The notes beneath the pieces were generated by a model. It searched no databases. It had not been told where the DNA came from and saw only the letters and a program-made list of their open reading frames with translations. A stretch of DNA of 64,000 nt, taken from contig OZ242974.1 of assembly GCA_965211775.1 (NCBI GenBank), positions 4,820,801 through 4,884,800 on the forward strand, read 5' to 3'. A program made the position numbers and the translations under genes. Each line of letters begins with the position of its first letter. The stretch's first letter is position 1. Below, in pieces: positions 1 to 8,271 of the stretch. The stretch comes from Thiodiazotropha sp040506975 (GTDB lineage: Bacteria > Pseudomonadota > Gammaproteobacteria > Chromatiales > Chromatiaceae).

Positions 1-342
1 GATATCGTACTCGATCCCCTTTTGCCTCATTATGACAGCATGCTCCAGCAGTGCCTCGTCAAGAAAATCCTTGACTGAATGGGCATCCACATTCAACAGA
101 TAGACCCCTTCCTCGACCTTGAACAGGGTCAATAACTTGACCAGATTGTTATTGATCCTGCGTACCTCATATTCCATATCAGCGCATTGTCTAATTTCGG
201 CACACCCTGTCATCTCACTGCTCTCTGAAATCGTACCGATGAACTTGAGCAATATACCCAGTGAGTTTTTTATGTCATGGGACACCATTGCAAAAGCCGA
301 CTTCAGATCGATCCCGTCCCTGTCACTCTTAATCTTGTCCAC
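1..342 (-). CDS. Sensor histidine kinase, N-terminal part (runs off window edge)
   Basis: Read from a GTG at 342 on the minus strand, the frame is open to base 1. Near residue 25 it shows a histidine-kinase H-box (SHDIKNSL), the phospho-accepting His region. No membrane segment or sensor domain precedes the H-box, so the kinase is probably cytosolic and takes its signal from a partner. Its start lies inside the last codons of the upstream response-regulator gene (14-base overlap), which implies translational coupling and a cognate pair. The ATP-binding domain is outside the window. The family is secure from the H-box; the stimulus is unknown. Confidence 0.75.
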   Translation of the reverse strand, partial: MDKIKSDRDGIDLKSAFAMVSHDIKNSLGILLKFIGTISESSEMTGCAEIRQCADMEYEVRRINNNLVKLLTLFKVEEGVYLLNVDAHSVKDFLDEALLEHAVIMRQKGIEYDI

Positions 343-1969
343 TAAGACCCTCCTCAACTGAAACCGGTGTAATCTTATTCAGCATATCAAGAAAGCGACC
401 CGCATCTGAATCCTGGTGATCCCTTTCAAGCAATCGGTTAAGCGAGAATCGGCACCTGAAATGGTAACCTTGATCAATACCGTTAACACACATGTAATTG
501 ATCATTGCACCAGCCGCCATCAACATCAGCGTTCTATACCGTGGATAACGCTCTACGGTGTCGTTCAGCAAAGTGATCGCCTGCTTCAGCCTGTCTGAAC
601 GCAACAGTTCGGTACACTTTATATGTATCTGCTGTAATTCAGTCCTGGCAATAGAAACCAACTCTTCAATATGATGATCCCTGCCATGCTGCAGCATCAG
701 TTGCCGGACACGGTCTATCCAGTGCTCATCATCATGGTGATTGCCTAGCAGTACTTTTAACAGTTCCTGCGCCTCATCGGATTTCGACAGTTGAAACAAG
801 TCATCGGCAGCATCCAGTAAATGATGGGCGGTAACATCCATTTTATGCTCATCAACCAGGCGTACTATCTCATTAAGATAGATTTCAAGACCTTTCATCA
901 CACCCTGATGATGTTGCGCCAGCGCCTGGCCGCATAGCATTTGGATACGGTCTGCCGGCTGATGGCTGAAGCGCTTACGCCCTTCGCTGAGCAACTTTAC
1001 CATCTTCGGTCTGCGGCCAGTGTTTTGGTAGATATTCGCCAAGCACCTATATTCCTGAGCACTGGCAAAACACGAATTTCTACCCCAGCGTATGGCAGCC
1101 TGATAGGCCCTCTCAGCTCTGACGGCATCGCCGTTGCATTCCGCCAACTGTCCGAGCTTCCTTTGCCTGGAAACCGCTTTGGGGGACAAATCAACCGCCT
1201 CTTGCAACAGTTGTTGCGCCTCTTCGGTATCCCCTCTCTTCTCCAACAACCGCACCAGCCAATCATAGACCTCGAGGTAGAGATGGTTTTGTTCAATCAG
1301 CGCTCTGTATACCAACTCCGCCTGGTCATGATTGTCTTTCAGAAAATCGATCTTGCTCAAACCGAAACGGGCCCAGGGAAAATTGCGAATCGCCAAAATC
1401 TCTTGATAGATCTTTTCGGCTTCGTCAACACGCTTGATATCCAAGCACAGCTCCGCCTGGAGTTTAGCCAGATAGAGTCGCTGTTTGAGATCCTTACCGC
1501 AGCGGTCCCGACATAGGTCTATCGCAGTTAATTTGTCATCACGGATAAGTGCATCATCAATCGCCTTCAGTTGACGTTTTCTGTTTAATGCCACTGTGAG
1601 ACGGTGGTGCAGCACCTCCCGATTAATCGGTTTTACCATATAGTCATCTGGCTGGTGCTCCAATGCGCTCATCACCATCGGCATATTGCTTTCTGCCGTG
1701 ATCATGAAAAAGGTGGCCGCATGACCCAGGTAACCGAGATACCTAGCCTCTTCAAGAACCTGCTGCCCGTCCTTTCCATCACCCAGGTTATAGTCACATA
1801 TCACTACGTCATAACTGTTGTTTGCCAGCAGCTTCAGAACCTTTTCACCCGAAGCACAGGTTGTAACATCGGTTGCACCATAACTGGTAAGCATCCCCTT
1901 AAAGGAGACCCGCATCTGGTCAAAATCGTCGATTATCAGGTAGTTGAGGTTTTGCCGCAGTTCTTCCAT
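329..1969 (-). CDS. Response regulator with receiver domain and TPR-like repeats
   Basis: A 546-residue protein. The first ~125 residues form a CheY-like receiver: acidic pair at residues 14-15, phospho-acceptor Asp at 59 (VVICDYN), and the conserved Lys in a MVKP motif near 113. The rest is helical, with TPR-like units (AEKIYQEILAI, AELVYRALIEQ, AERAYQAAIRW). There is no DNA-binding or enzymatic output domain, so the output is probably protein-protein. It overlaps the following kinase gene, so the two form one operon. A perfect FNR-type box lies about 115 bases upstream of the ATG. The assignment as a TPR response regulator is firm; the pathway is not known. Confidence 0.88.
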   Translation of the reverse strand: MEELRQNLNYLIIDDFDQMRVSFKGMLTSYGATDVTTCASGEKVLKLLANNSYDVVICDYNLGDGKDGQQVLEEARYLGYLGHAATFFMITAESNMPMVMSALEHQPDDYMVKPINREVLHHRLTVALNRKRQLKAIDDALIRDDKLTAIDLCRDRCGKDLKQRLYLAKLQAELCLDIKRVDEAEKIYQEILAIRNFPWARFGLSKIDFLKDNHDQAELVYRALIEQNHLYLEVYDWLVRLLEKRGDTEEAQQLLQEAVDLSPKAVSRQRKLGQLAECNGDAVRAERAYQAAIRWGRNSCFASAQEYRCLANIYQNTGRRPKMVKLLSEGRKRFSHQPADRIQMLCGQALAQHHQGVMKGLEIYLNEIVRLVDEHKMDVTAHHLLDAADDLFQLSKSDEAQELLKVLLGNHHDDEHWIDRVRQLMLQHGRDHHIEELVSIARTELQQIHIKCTELLRSDRLKQAITLLNDTVERYPRYRTLMLMAAGAMINYMCVNGIDQGYHFRCRFSLNRLLERDHQDSDAGRFLDMLNKITPVSVEEGLSGQD

Positions 1970-2392
1970 GAGAATACATCTGTCCCTTGGTTAAGCATGA
2001 GAGGCTCTAGGAAATGCGCCCCGGTACATGATTCCCATATCGCGCAAACCTGTACGTGCTTAAACGAAATTGTAAACTCTCTTGATTTAGATCAATTGGA
2101 TTACGAATAAGACGACTATTCCTGTTACCTATACTCCTCAATACTGAACACCAAAATCCCTTTACAATCAGCAACTCATACCATCGATACCGTTAAAGGA
2201 ATTATCTTAACAGGCCGCTCAGTCTGTTAAATGGGCAAACGCTATATCCATCATGTTAACGAGTATTTAAGCAACCAATGGATATATTGAATTGCAATAC
2301 CCTCGAACCTGTAGACCCGCTAAAGTTCGCTAATAAGAGAAAAAAACATCAGTAGCTAAAAAGAATACGATTCGTGACGCCTTCACTCGCTC
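1970..2392. other. Intergenic region upstream of the response regulator
   Basis: About 420 bases with no credible gene on either strand. It holds the FNR-type box at 2082-2095 and is AT-richer than the flanking genes. Apart from the TACAAT hexamer noted with the box I see no strong promoter or terminator. Confidence 0.5.
2082..2095. promoter_or_regulatory. Perfect FNR/Anr-type box
   Basis: The 14-base sequence TTGATTTAGATCAA matches the FNR consensus TTGAT-N4-ATCAA in every fixed position. It lies about 115 bases before the response-regulator start. On the minus strand a TACAAT hexamer follows seven bases after the box (2074-2069). The box would then overlap the spacer and -35 region of that candidate promoter, a position more typical of repression than activation. 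Oxygen-dependent control of the downstream kinase pair is inference. Confidence 0.6.
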
Positions 2393-2668
2393 TCAATTAC
2401 CGGATACAAATAAAATCTCTACGCGACAGAAGCGTTCTTCTTCATCTTCGATCAGTGAAAATGACACTCTGCGATATTTGATCAAAATCCCCAGACTCTC
2501 ATCATCTCCCCGCGTTAAGCGCGGAATATCATAAACCATTGCCCAGACGGGTTTTATTTCATCGACAAGACGCGCTAAATTGTTAACTTTGATGTCACCC
2601 TGGGACTCGCAACACGGCACGGTGTATCGTATATCGATGAATTGATGCGGAGCGACCCAAGGCTTTGC
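2393..2668 (-). pseudogene. Unrecognised coding fragment next to the composite transposon
   Basis: A frame open for about 91 codons, closed upstream by TGA at 2669-2671. It has no ATG; the first GTG is at 2620 without a ribosome-binding site. The amino-acid mix (LARLVDEIKPVWAMVYDIPR, then a charged stretch and ILFVSGN) looks like the C-terminus of a real protein. It lies just left of the composite transposon, but joining the two transposon flanks does not restore a start because the TGA intervenes. I do not recognise the family. It is probably a decayed gene; it may also be chance. Confidence 0.3.
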
Positions 2669-2689
2669 TCACAGGCTCTCCAGAATTTC

Positions 2690-2698
2690 ACTTCGGTT
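2690..2698 (+). repeat. Left 9-bp target duplication of the composite transposon
   Basis: The sequence acttcggtt directly abuts the left IS4-family terminus (CACTGCTGTCCCG at 2699). The identical nine bases abut the far end of the right IS4-family copy at 11176-11184. The inner flanks of the two IS copies do not match each other. Confidence 0.8.
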
Positions 2699-3254
2699 CA
2701 CTGCTGTCCCGTTAAGGAGAGAATAAGAAGGCCTGAAGACCAGTTTGTTTTGTTACAATGAGTTCACCACAAACCATTGAAAAACAAAAAGGAAATCAGG
2801 CCTTGAGTCACCATAATACTGTGTTTTCACAACTTCTGAAACTAATACCGAGACATGAATTCGAGACCCTTGCAAAACAGCACCATACAGGCCGTTCTTT
2901 CCGAACAGCCTCACGTTGGTCGCAATTCGTAACCCTGGCAATGGCGCAACTGTCAGGTCGAAACAGCTTACGTGACATCGTTGACAGTATGTCCGCGCAA
3001 GCCCATCGTCTTTATCACCTCGGTAGTGCAAAACTGTCACGTTCCAATTTATCCCGCATCAATGATGGTAAGCCATACGGGCTGTATGAAGCTTTGTTTG
3101 GAAAGCTGTTGCATCGCTGTCAGGGTGTGGTTCCTGGTCATGATTTTCGTTTCAGCAACCCACTTTATTCGCTGGATGCTTCGACGATCGATTTATGTCT
3201 GTCTGTTTTCCCCTGGGCTGATTTTCGCACGACGAAAGGAGCGATAAAACTGCA

Positions 3255-4283
3255 CCTGATTACCCCTGAGGCTCAGCTATTGAGCCTGTGGTGCAAGCAT
3301 AATGGAACCTACTGAATAAAAGAGGATTTCATCATGCCGAGAAATACTATTCAATTTCAAAAAGGTCTTGGTTTGCACGATTTTCTGGAACAATATGGGA
3401 CCGAGGATCAGTGTCGACAGGCATTGTATGATTTGCGCTGGCCGACGGGCTATGTCTGCCCTGAGTGCGGCAACACAACAGGCTGTGAACTCAAAAAGCG
3501 TCAGATATATCAATGTCACAAGTGCCATCATCAGACTTCCCTGACCGCCGGCAGCATCTTCCATGGCACCAAGCTGCCGCTGAGAACGTGGTTTCTTGCG
3601 ATCTATCTGTTGACCCAACGCAAGAAAAGTATCTCGGCGCTGCAACTTTCCCGCGAAATCGGGGTGAACTACAATACGGCCTGGCGACTCAAGCATAAGT
3701 TGATGCAGGTAATGATGGAACGTGAGCGTGGAAAAAAACTGGCCGGTCGCATCGAATTGGATGATGCTTATCTCGGAGGCGAGCAAGCCGGTAAGCGTGG
3801 TCGTGGGTCGCGCAACAAAATCCCTTTCGTAGCTGCTGTTGAGACGACGCGGGACGGCAGGCCCATGAAAATTCAACTGCGTCGTGTAAGGGGCTTCCGC
3901 AAACGTGAAATCGCCCGCTACGCCCGCTCCTGCTTGATGCCTGGCAGCGAAGTCTTTACCGATGGGCTTTGGTACTTTAGTGGCGTGACAACCGCTGATT
4001 GCCATCATAACCCCATGGTGACGGGTGGTGGGCGCCAAAGTGTCCAGTATTCGTGCTTCAAATGGGTAAACACGATGTTGGGTAATGTCAAAAACAGTCT
4101 GTTGGGTACTTTTCATGCGATTCGAGATAAACATGTGTCGCGTTATCTTGCTGAGTTCGAATATCGGTTTAACCGCCGTTTCGATTTACCCGCCATGATT
4201 GAACGATTGCTTTTTGCCGCTCTTCGCACTCCACCTATGCCATATCGCCTCTTGAGAATGGCTGAGGTTTAGGGGTAATCAGG
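3255..4283 (+). mobile_element. IS1595-family element, copy 1, with 8-bp target duplication
   Basis: The element is 1029 bp. Its ends are imperfect inverted repeats: the left begins cctgattacccctgaggctc and the right, reverse-complemented, begins cctgattacccctaaacctc. The bases aaactgca occur on both sides (3247-3254 and 4284-4291), an exact 8-bp duplication as expected for this family. It sits inside the left IS4 copy. Confidence 0.93.
3334..4272 (+). CDS. IS1595-family transposase, copy 1
   Basis: A 312-residue transposase of the ISXO2-like type. The N-terminus carries a zinc ribbon made of two Cys pairs (CPEC and CHKC). A helix-turn-helix-like stretch (SREIGVNYNTAWRLKHK) follows. The catalytic domain has ELDDAYLGG and VFTDGLW for the two Asp residues. 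In WVNTMLGNVKNSL, Asn and Lys stand where many DDE enzymes have Glu, as in the DDN-K subgroup of IS1595. It differs from other copies in the window by Tyr in GLWYFSG and by Phe in HDFLEQ. It looks intact. Confidence 0.93.
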   Translation: MPRNTIQFQKGLGLHDFLEQYGTEDQCRQALYDLRWPTGYVCPECGNTTGCELKKRQIYQCHKCHHQTSLTAGSIFHGTKLPLRTWFLAIYLLTQRKKSISALQLSREIGVNYNTAWRLKHKLMQVMMERERGKKLAGRIELDDAYLGGEQAGKRGRGSRNKIPFVAAVETTRDGRPMKIQLRRVRGFRKREIARYARSCLMPGSEVFTDGLWYFSGVTTADCHHNPMVTGGGRQSVQYSCFKWVNTMLGNVKNSLLGTFHAIRDKHVSRYLAEFEYRFNRRFDLPAMIERLLFAALRTPPMPYRLLRMAEV

Positions 4284-5011
4284 AAACTGCATGTTGGGTT
4301 GAACCATTCGGGCTATTTGCCGGAATTTGTGACGGTGACAGAGGGTAAGGCACACGATGTAACTGTCGGGCGTGCCTTGAAATTCCCCAAGGGGAGTATC
4401 GTGGCGGTTGATAAGGGTTACAACGACTACGCTTGGTATAACCAACTGACAGCAAAAGGGATATTTTTTGTCACTCGCCTGAAGACCAATGCAAAGTACC
4501 GTACGGTAAGCCGTCGATCAGTGTTGAAAAGTAAGGGATTGACCAGCGACCAAACCATTGAGTTTACAGGTGCGCAGACTGCCAAAAAGTGCCCAGTACC
4601 ATTACGTCGTATCGGCTATCGGGATGCGGAGACCGGAAGGCGTTATGTGTTTCTCACCAACAATTTCGAGCTTGCTGCCAAAACGATTGCCGATATATAC
4701 AGGGCAAGGTGGCAGGTTGAATTGTTTTTCAAATGGATCAAACAAAACCTGAAAATCAAATCATTTGTGGGTACCAGCAAAAATGCGCTTATGACACAGA
4801 TCTGGATTGCATTGTGTGTCTATTTGCTACTGGCCTTTCTCAAGTTCCAGTCGAAGTTGCAAAAAAGCATGCAACAAATATTACGATTACTACAGCTTAA
4901 TTTGTTTGAAAAACGGGATCTGATGGCATTGCTGCGAGGTGACCCACCCCGCGAGGGCCAACCTGATAATAATCAGATGGCTTTGCTTTGAAAGTTAGCG
5001 GGACAGCAGTG

Positions 5012-5314
5012 ACGGAATTTATGGATAAATGCATACCCCTATTACAAGAAGCAATAAATCTGGGTGAGGCAGAAGGGTGGTGCTTGGCATATCTTCAAGA
5101 TAGGGTGCTTACAATGTCCGGTAAGTCTCAAATATATGGCACCCAGCATGATATTGACGAAAATGGAATTGCCTACCCATTACCAATTGAAGAACCTGAA
5201 AAAGTAGAAATGCTACGCGTTGAAGTAGGGCTTGAGCCACTTTCTGATGCAACGAGGCGAATTCAAGAAAGGTACGATATAACTGTGGCCAATCGCCGTG
5301 AAAACAGCGGCTAA
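5012..5314 (+). pseudogene. DUF6624-like protein, 5'-truncated by IS4
   Basis: Right after the IS4 terminus the frame encodes about 100 residues with the pattern known from DUF6624 proteins: AYLQDRV, SQIYGTQ, then an acidic/proline linker and VEVGLEPL. The family's N-terminal half, with its QH and aromatic motifs, is missing. The frame continues back into the IS4 end (TTG at 4988), so the IS has fused its last bases to the gene; the first internal ATG is at 5021. Truncation is clear from the junction. Function of the family is not established. This is the nearest thing to cargo in the composite transposon. Confidence 0.6.
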
Positions 5315-5472
5315 CGGCATAATGAATCAAAATAGCGGAGTTGGGAAAGAACATCAGGACGGGCTGGCCGTCGACGTTATAGAGCACGCCACCGCACAAA
5401 TTCGTTCTCCTGCCTAAAATCCAAGTGACTTGGCCTCTTGAATTATCCTGGATTGCTTCTATCATTTTTATT

Positions 5473-6501
5473 CCTGATTACCCCTAAACCTCAGCCATTC
5501 TCAAGAGGCGATATGGCATAGGTGGAGTGCGAAGAGCGGCAAAAAGCAATCGTTCAATCATGGCGGGTAAATCGAAACGGCGGTTAAACCGATATTCGAG
5601 CTCAGCAAGATAACGCGACACATGTTTATCTCGAATCGCATGAAAAGTACCCAACAGACTGTTTTTGACATTACCCAACATCGTGTTTACCCATTTGAAG
5701 CACGAATACTGGACACTTTGGCGCCCACCACCCGTCACCATGGGGTTATGATGGCAATCAGCGGTTGTCACGCCACTAAAGCACCAAAGCCCATCGGTAA
5801 AGACTTCGCTGCCAGGCATCAAGCAGGAGCGGGCGTAGCGGGCGATTTCACGTTTGCGGAAGCCCCTTACACGACGCAGTTGAATTTTCATGGGCCTGCC
5901 GTCCCGCGTCGTCTCAACAGCAGCTACGAAAGGGATTTTGTTGCGCGACCCACGACCACGCTTACCGGCTTGCTCGCCTCCGAGATAAGCATCATCCAAT
6001 TCGATGCGACCGGCCAGTTTTTTTCCACGCTCACGTTCCATCATCACCTGCATCAACTTATGCTTGAGTCGCCAGGCCGTATTGTAGTTCACCCCGATTT
6101 CGCGGGAAAGTTGCAGCGCCGAGATACTTTTCTTGCGTTGGGTCAACAGATAGATCGCAAGAAACCACGTTCTCAGCGGCAGCTTGGTGCCATGGAAGAT
6201 GCTGCCGGCGGTCAGGGAAGTCTGATGATGGCACTTGTGACATTGATATATCTGACGCTTTTTGAGTTCACAGCCTGTTGTGTTGCCGCACTCAGGGCAG
6301 ACATAGCCCGTCGGCCAGCGCAAATCATACAATGCCTGTCGACACTGATCCTCGGTCCCATATTGTTCCAGAAAATCGTGCAAACCAAGACCTTTTTGAA
6401 ATTGAATAGTATTTCTCGGCATGATGAAATCCTCTTTTATTCAGTAGGTTCCATTATGCTTGCACCACAGGCTCAATAGCTGAGCCTCATGAGTAATCAG
6501 G
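5473..6501 (-). mobile_element. IS1595-family element, copy 2, without matching flanks
   Basis: A full-length 1029-bp copy on the minus strand with both terminal repeats. Unlike copies 1, 3 and 4 its flanks differ (tttttatt on the left, aaacaaat on the right), so no target duplication remains. Recombination between IS1595 copies, or a deletion next to this one, would explain that. The 158 bases between the DUF6624 stop and this element carry no recognisable gene. Confidence 0.9.
5484..6422 (-). CDS. IS1595-family transposase, copy 2
   Basis: 312 residues with the same zinc ribbon, HTH-like region and DDN-K catalytic pattern as copy 1. It has Cys in GLWCFSG and Leu in LAELEYR, so it is a slightly diverged sister copy. 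No frameshift is visible. Confidence 0.93.
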   Translation of the reverse strand: MPRNTIQFQKGLGLHDFLEQYGTEDQCRQALYDLRWPTGYVCPECGNTTGCELKKRQIYQCHKCHHQTSLTAGSIFHGTKLPLRTWFLAIYLLTQRKKSISALQLSREIGVNYNTAWRLKHKLMQVMMERERGKKLAGRIELDDAYLGGEQAGKRGRGSRNKIPFVAAVETTRDGRPMKIQLRRVRGFRKREIARYARSCLMPGSEVFTDGLWCFSGVTTADCHHNPMVTGGGRQSVQYSCFKWVNTMLGNVKNSLLGTFHAIRDKHVSRYLAELEYRFNRRFDLPAMIERLLFAALRTPPMPYRLLRMAEV

Positions 6502-6533
6502 AAACAAATTGATCAAGAAGAAAGAAGATCTAG

Positions 6534-8093
6534 CCCGGATATTTCATCCATTTGCCGATACTGGCACGAGGAGAAGGCCGGGACGAGAAACAGGATGATA
6601 CCGGCTCCAAACGCCCCGATTTCTGGCTGACAGGCACAGCTTCCCCTTACCCCGTTATTTATCAACGTGCCGGGGCAGCACTCATCGCGTGCTATCCTGG
6701 CTCCAGCCGTTCGGCCACACTGAAGAACAATGCCTGGTAAGGAAAGACACTGGAGAGCAGGAAGCGGACACGCCGGGTATTGCGTATCACCACCGCACCC
6801 ACTTTGAGTAGTTTAAGCCGCAGCGTGCCGACCTGGGTCTTGGCCAGTTCTGTACCCTGTAAGGCCAAGCGGCGAATCGCTTCCATCAACACATAGGCCA
6901 GGCTCGACAGCAGCAAGCGAAACTGATTGGTCCACCAATGATGTGCACTGGTGCGATCAGCAAACAGCCCCAGCTGTTGTTCCTTGATGCGGTTTTCCAT
7001 CTCGCCCCGCGCACAATAGACGTCGTCGTAAAGGGTTTGGGCATCGCCGTTGAGGTTGGTGACGACAAATCGGGGATTACGCCCTCGCTCACTCACCTCC
7101 AGCTTGGCGATCACCGCGCGTCGACGGCGCCAGCTGCGTGCACCGTAGCGCAGGCCAAGGAAGACGCGTTGCTTCTGTCCGTTGGCCTTGAAGCATTGCT
7201 CGACTGCAGTGAAGTCTTCCTCGATCATCCGTTGCAGGCGGTGGTTGCGCGCCAGGCCTACGATGTAGCCAATGCCATGGCGTTCACACCAGCGCAGCAT
7301 GCGGTGACGACAGAAGCCCGAGTCGGCTCTCAGGATGATCCGCACCGCCGGCCACGCCTGACGCAAGCGTTTGACCAGCAGGGCGAGGATCGCCCACGCA
7401 TGTTTCGCCCCGTCGATCTTGCTCGGGCGCAAATAGCTGACCAGCAGTTGTTCGCCGCAAAACACGTACAACGGGAGAAAGCAGTAGTTATCGTAGTAAC
7501 CGTGGAAGAAGCGGCCTTCCTGCAGGCCGTGAACCCGGTCATCGGTGGCGTCGAAGTCCAGGATCAACTCCTCGGGTGGCTCGGCAAACGAGGCGATGAA
7601 CTGCTCGATCAGGACCTGATGGATCGCGACAGCGGTTGCCCGATCTGACCGATTCTCCAAGCGACAGAGCGTGGGTGAACTGCCCAGTGCCTGATCCTGT
7701 TCCACGGCCGTCTGAAAGGCCAAATCTTGTCGCAGACTGTCGTGATCGTTGAGGTCTTCATAGCCCTGGCACAGGGCATAGACCCGCTGGCGTAGTAGAG
7801 AAATCTGATCATGTTGCACATAGCGGCCATCGCGTGGATCAGCGAGAGTGTCATTGACGGCTTCAAGCAATCCCAGCCGTCGGTCCGCTTGTCGTAGCAA
7901 CAACACGCCGCCATCACTGCTGATATCACCACCGGAAAAATCCGCTTCAACCTGGCGGCGTTTTACCGCTGGAAAAGCAAAACGACCTTGGGTACATTCT
8001 GTCACAGGAAAAACCTCGTTCAATTTCAGCCTAAGTAACTGAATTCTATTGAACTACACGGGTTTTACCCTCTTTATTTGTGAAATATTCGGG
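6534..8093 (-). mobile_element. IS1380-family element type A, copy 1, with CTAG duplication
   Basis: A 1560-bp element with terminal repeats cccggatatttca and cccgaatatttca (reading inward). The four bases ctag flank it on both sides (6530-6533 and 8094-8097), matching the 4-5 bp duplications of IS1380. A near-identical copy at 50060-51619 has ctaa on both sides, so the target looks like YTAR. Removing this element and one CTAG joins two halves of an open coding frame. Confidence 0.92.
6692..8023 (-). CDS. IS1380-family transposase, type A, copy 1
   Basis: A 443-residue DDE transposase. Typical IS1380 stretches are FSGGDISSDGGVLLLRQ at the N-terminus, LILDFDATDDRVHG (first catalytic Asp), RADSGFCRHRML (second Asp) and CARGEMENRIKEQQLG (catalytic Glu region). 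Translation may begin at the TTG/GTG pair close to the stated start. It differs from the copy at 50130 by Phe/Leu at residue 5 and Arg/Cys at about residue 22. It appears intact. Confidence 0.93.
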   Translation of the reverse strand: MNEVFPVTECTQGRFAFPAVKRRQVEADFSGGDISSDGGVLLLRQADRRLGLLEAVNDTLADPRDGRYVQHDQISLLRQRVYALCQGYEDLNDHDSLRQDLAFQTAVEQDQALGSSPTLCRLENRSDRATAVAIHQVLIEQFIASFAEPPEELILDFDATDDRVHGLQEGRFFHGYYDNYCFLPLYVFCGEQLLVSYLRPSKIDGAKHAWAILALLVKRLRQAWPAVRIILRADSGFCRHRMLRWCERHGIGYIVGLARNHRLQRMIEEDFTAVEQCFKANGQKQRVFLGLRYGARSWRRRRAVIAKLEVSERGRNPRFVVTNLNGDAQTLYDDVYCARGEMENRIKEQQLGLFADRTSAHHWWTNQFRLLLSSLAYVLMEAIRRLALQGTELAKTQVGTLRLKLLKVGAVVIRNTRRVRFLLSSVFPYQALFFSVAERLEPG

Positions 8094-8097
8094 CTAG

Positions 8098-8254
8098 CAA
8101 TATATTAACGTCAGATAATAATACGAATAACATAGTATCTGCTGTGCAGAACAATGCGAAACTATCTTTAAAGAAAAATGAGTATGAGAACAGGATGAAT
8201 TTGAAATATGCTGAACTAAAGAAAAGTAACTCAAAGAAAATGAAAAAACTAAAT
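8098..8254 (+). pseudogene. Shred of an AT-rich gene between IS elements
   Basis: The 157 bases between IS1380 copy 1 and an IS4 end are AT-rich and open in one frame, coding an Asn/Lys-rich sequence (NNAKLSLKKNEYENRMNLKY). Joining 6502-6533 directly to 8098 (excision of IS1380 with one CTAG) extends the frame without a stop for about 63 codons, up to the IS4 remnant. The composition differs from the GC-richer neighbours, so this is probably a piece of an acquired gene that several IS elements hit. The family is unknown; a coiled-coil segment is plausible. Confidence 0.45.
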
Positions 8255-8271
8255 CACTGCTGTCCCGCTAA
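8255..8271 (-). mobile_element. 17-bp terminal remnant of a third IS4-family copy
   Basis: CACTGCTGTCCCGCTAA is identical to the transposase-3' terminus of the intact IS4 copy (from 9900). It stops exactly at CTAA, where the type-B IS1380 element begins. This is the remaining edge of an IS4 copy whose body has been lost. Confidence 0.8.

Larger units (their letters stand above)
2758..4991 (+). pseudogene. IS4-family transposase split by an IS1595 insertion
   Basis: The reading frame is in two parts: 2758-3254 encodes the N-terminal ~165 residues (a DUF4372-like region followed by the start of the DDE domain), and 4284-4991 encodes the remainder. The intact homologue at 9920-11116 has 398 residues and is almost identical; one visible difference is Lys for Thr near KFQSKLQKS. 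Translation from the first start would run into the IS1595 end and stop at 3315. The product is inactive, although the element could still be moved by the intact copy. Confidence 0.9.
2699..5011 (+). mobile_element. IS4-family element, left copy, interrupted by IS1595
   Basis: Terminal inverted repeats read CACTGCTGTCCCG(T/C)TAA at both ends. Removing bases 3255-4283 plus one 8-bp duplication restores an element of about 1.28 kb, matching the intact copy at 9900-11175. The nested insertion marks this IS4 copy as the older event. Confidence 0.88.

Noticed and set aside
3277..4134. Long open antisense frame (285 codons) in every IS1595 copy
   Set aside because: It lies wholly opposite the transposase, has no ribosome site or domain, and is conserved only because the copies are near identical.
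5306..5345. Possible integron attC site after the DUF6624 fragment (ggctaac ... gttggga)
   Set aside because: The two core-like heptamers are only about 25 bases apart, do not fit RYYYAAC/GTTRRRY fully, and the sequence between does not fold into an attC hairpin.
5315..5465. Minus-strand frame starting next to IS1595 copy 2 (MIEAIQDNSRGQVTW...)
   Set aside because: About 50 codons look protein-like, but the rest overlaps the DUF6624 fragment; no family or ribosome site supports it.
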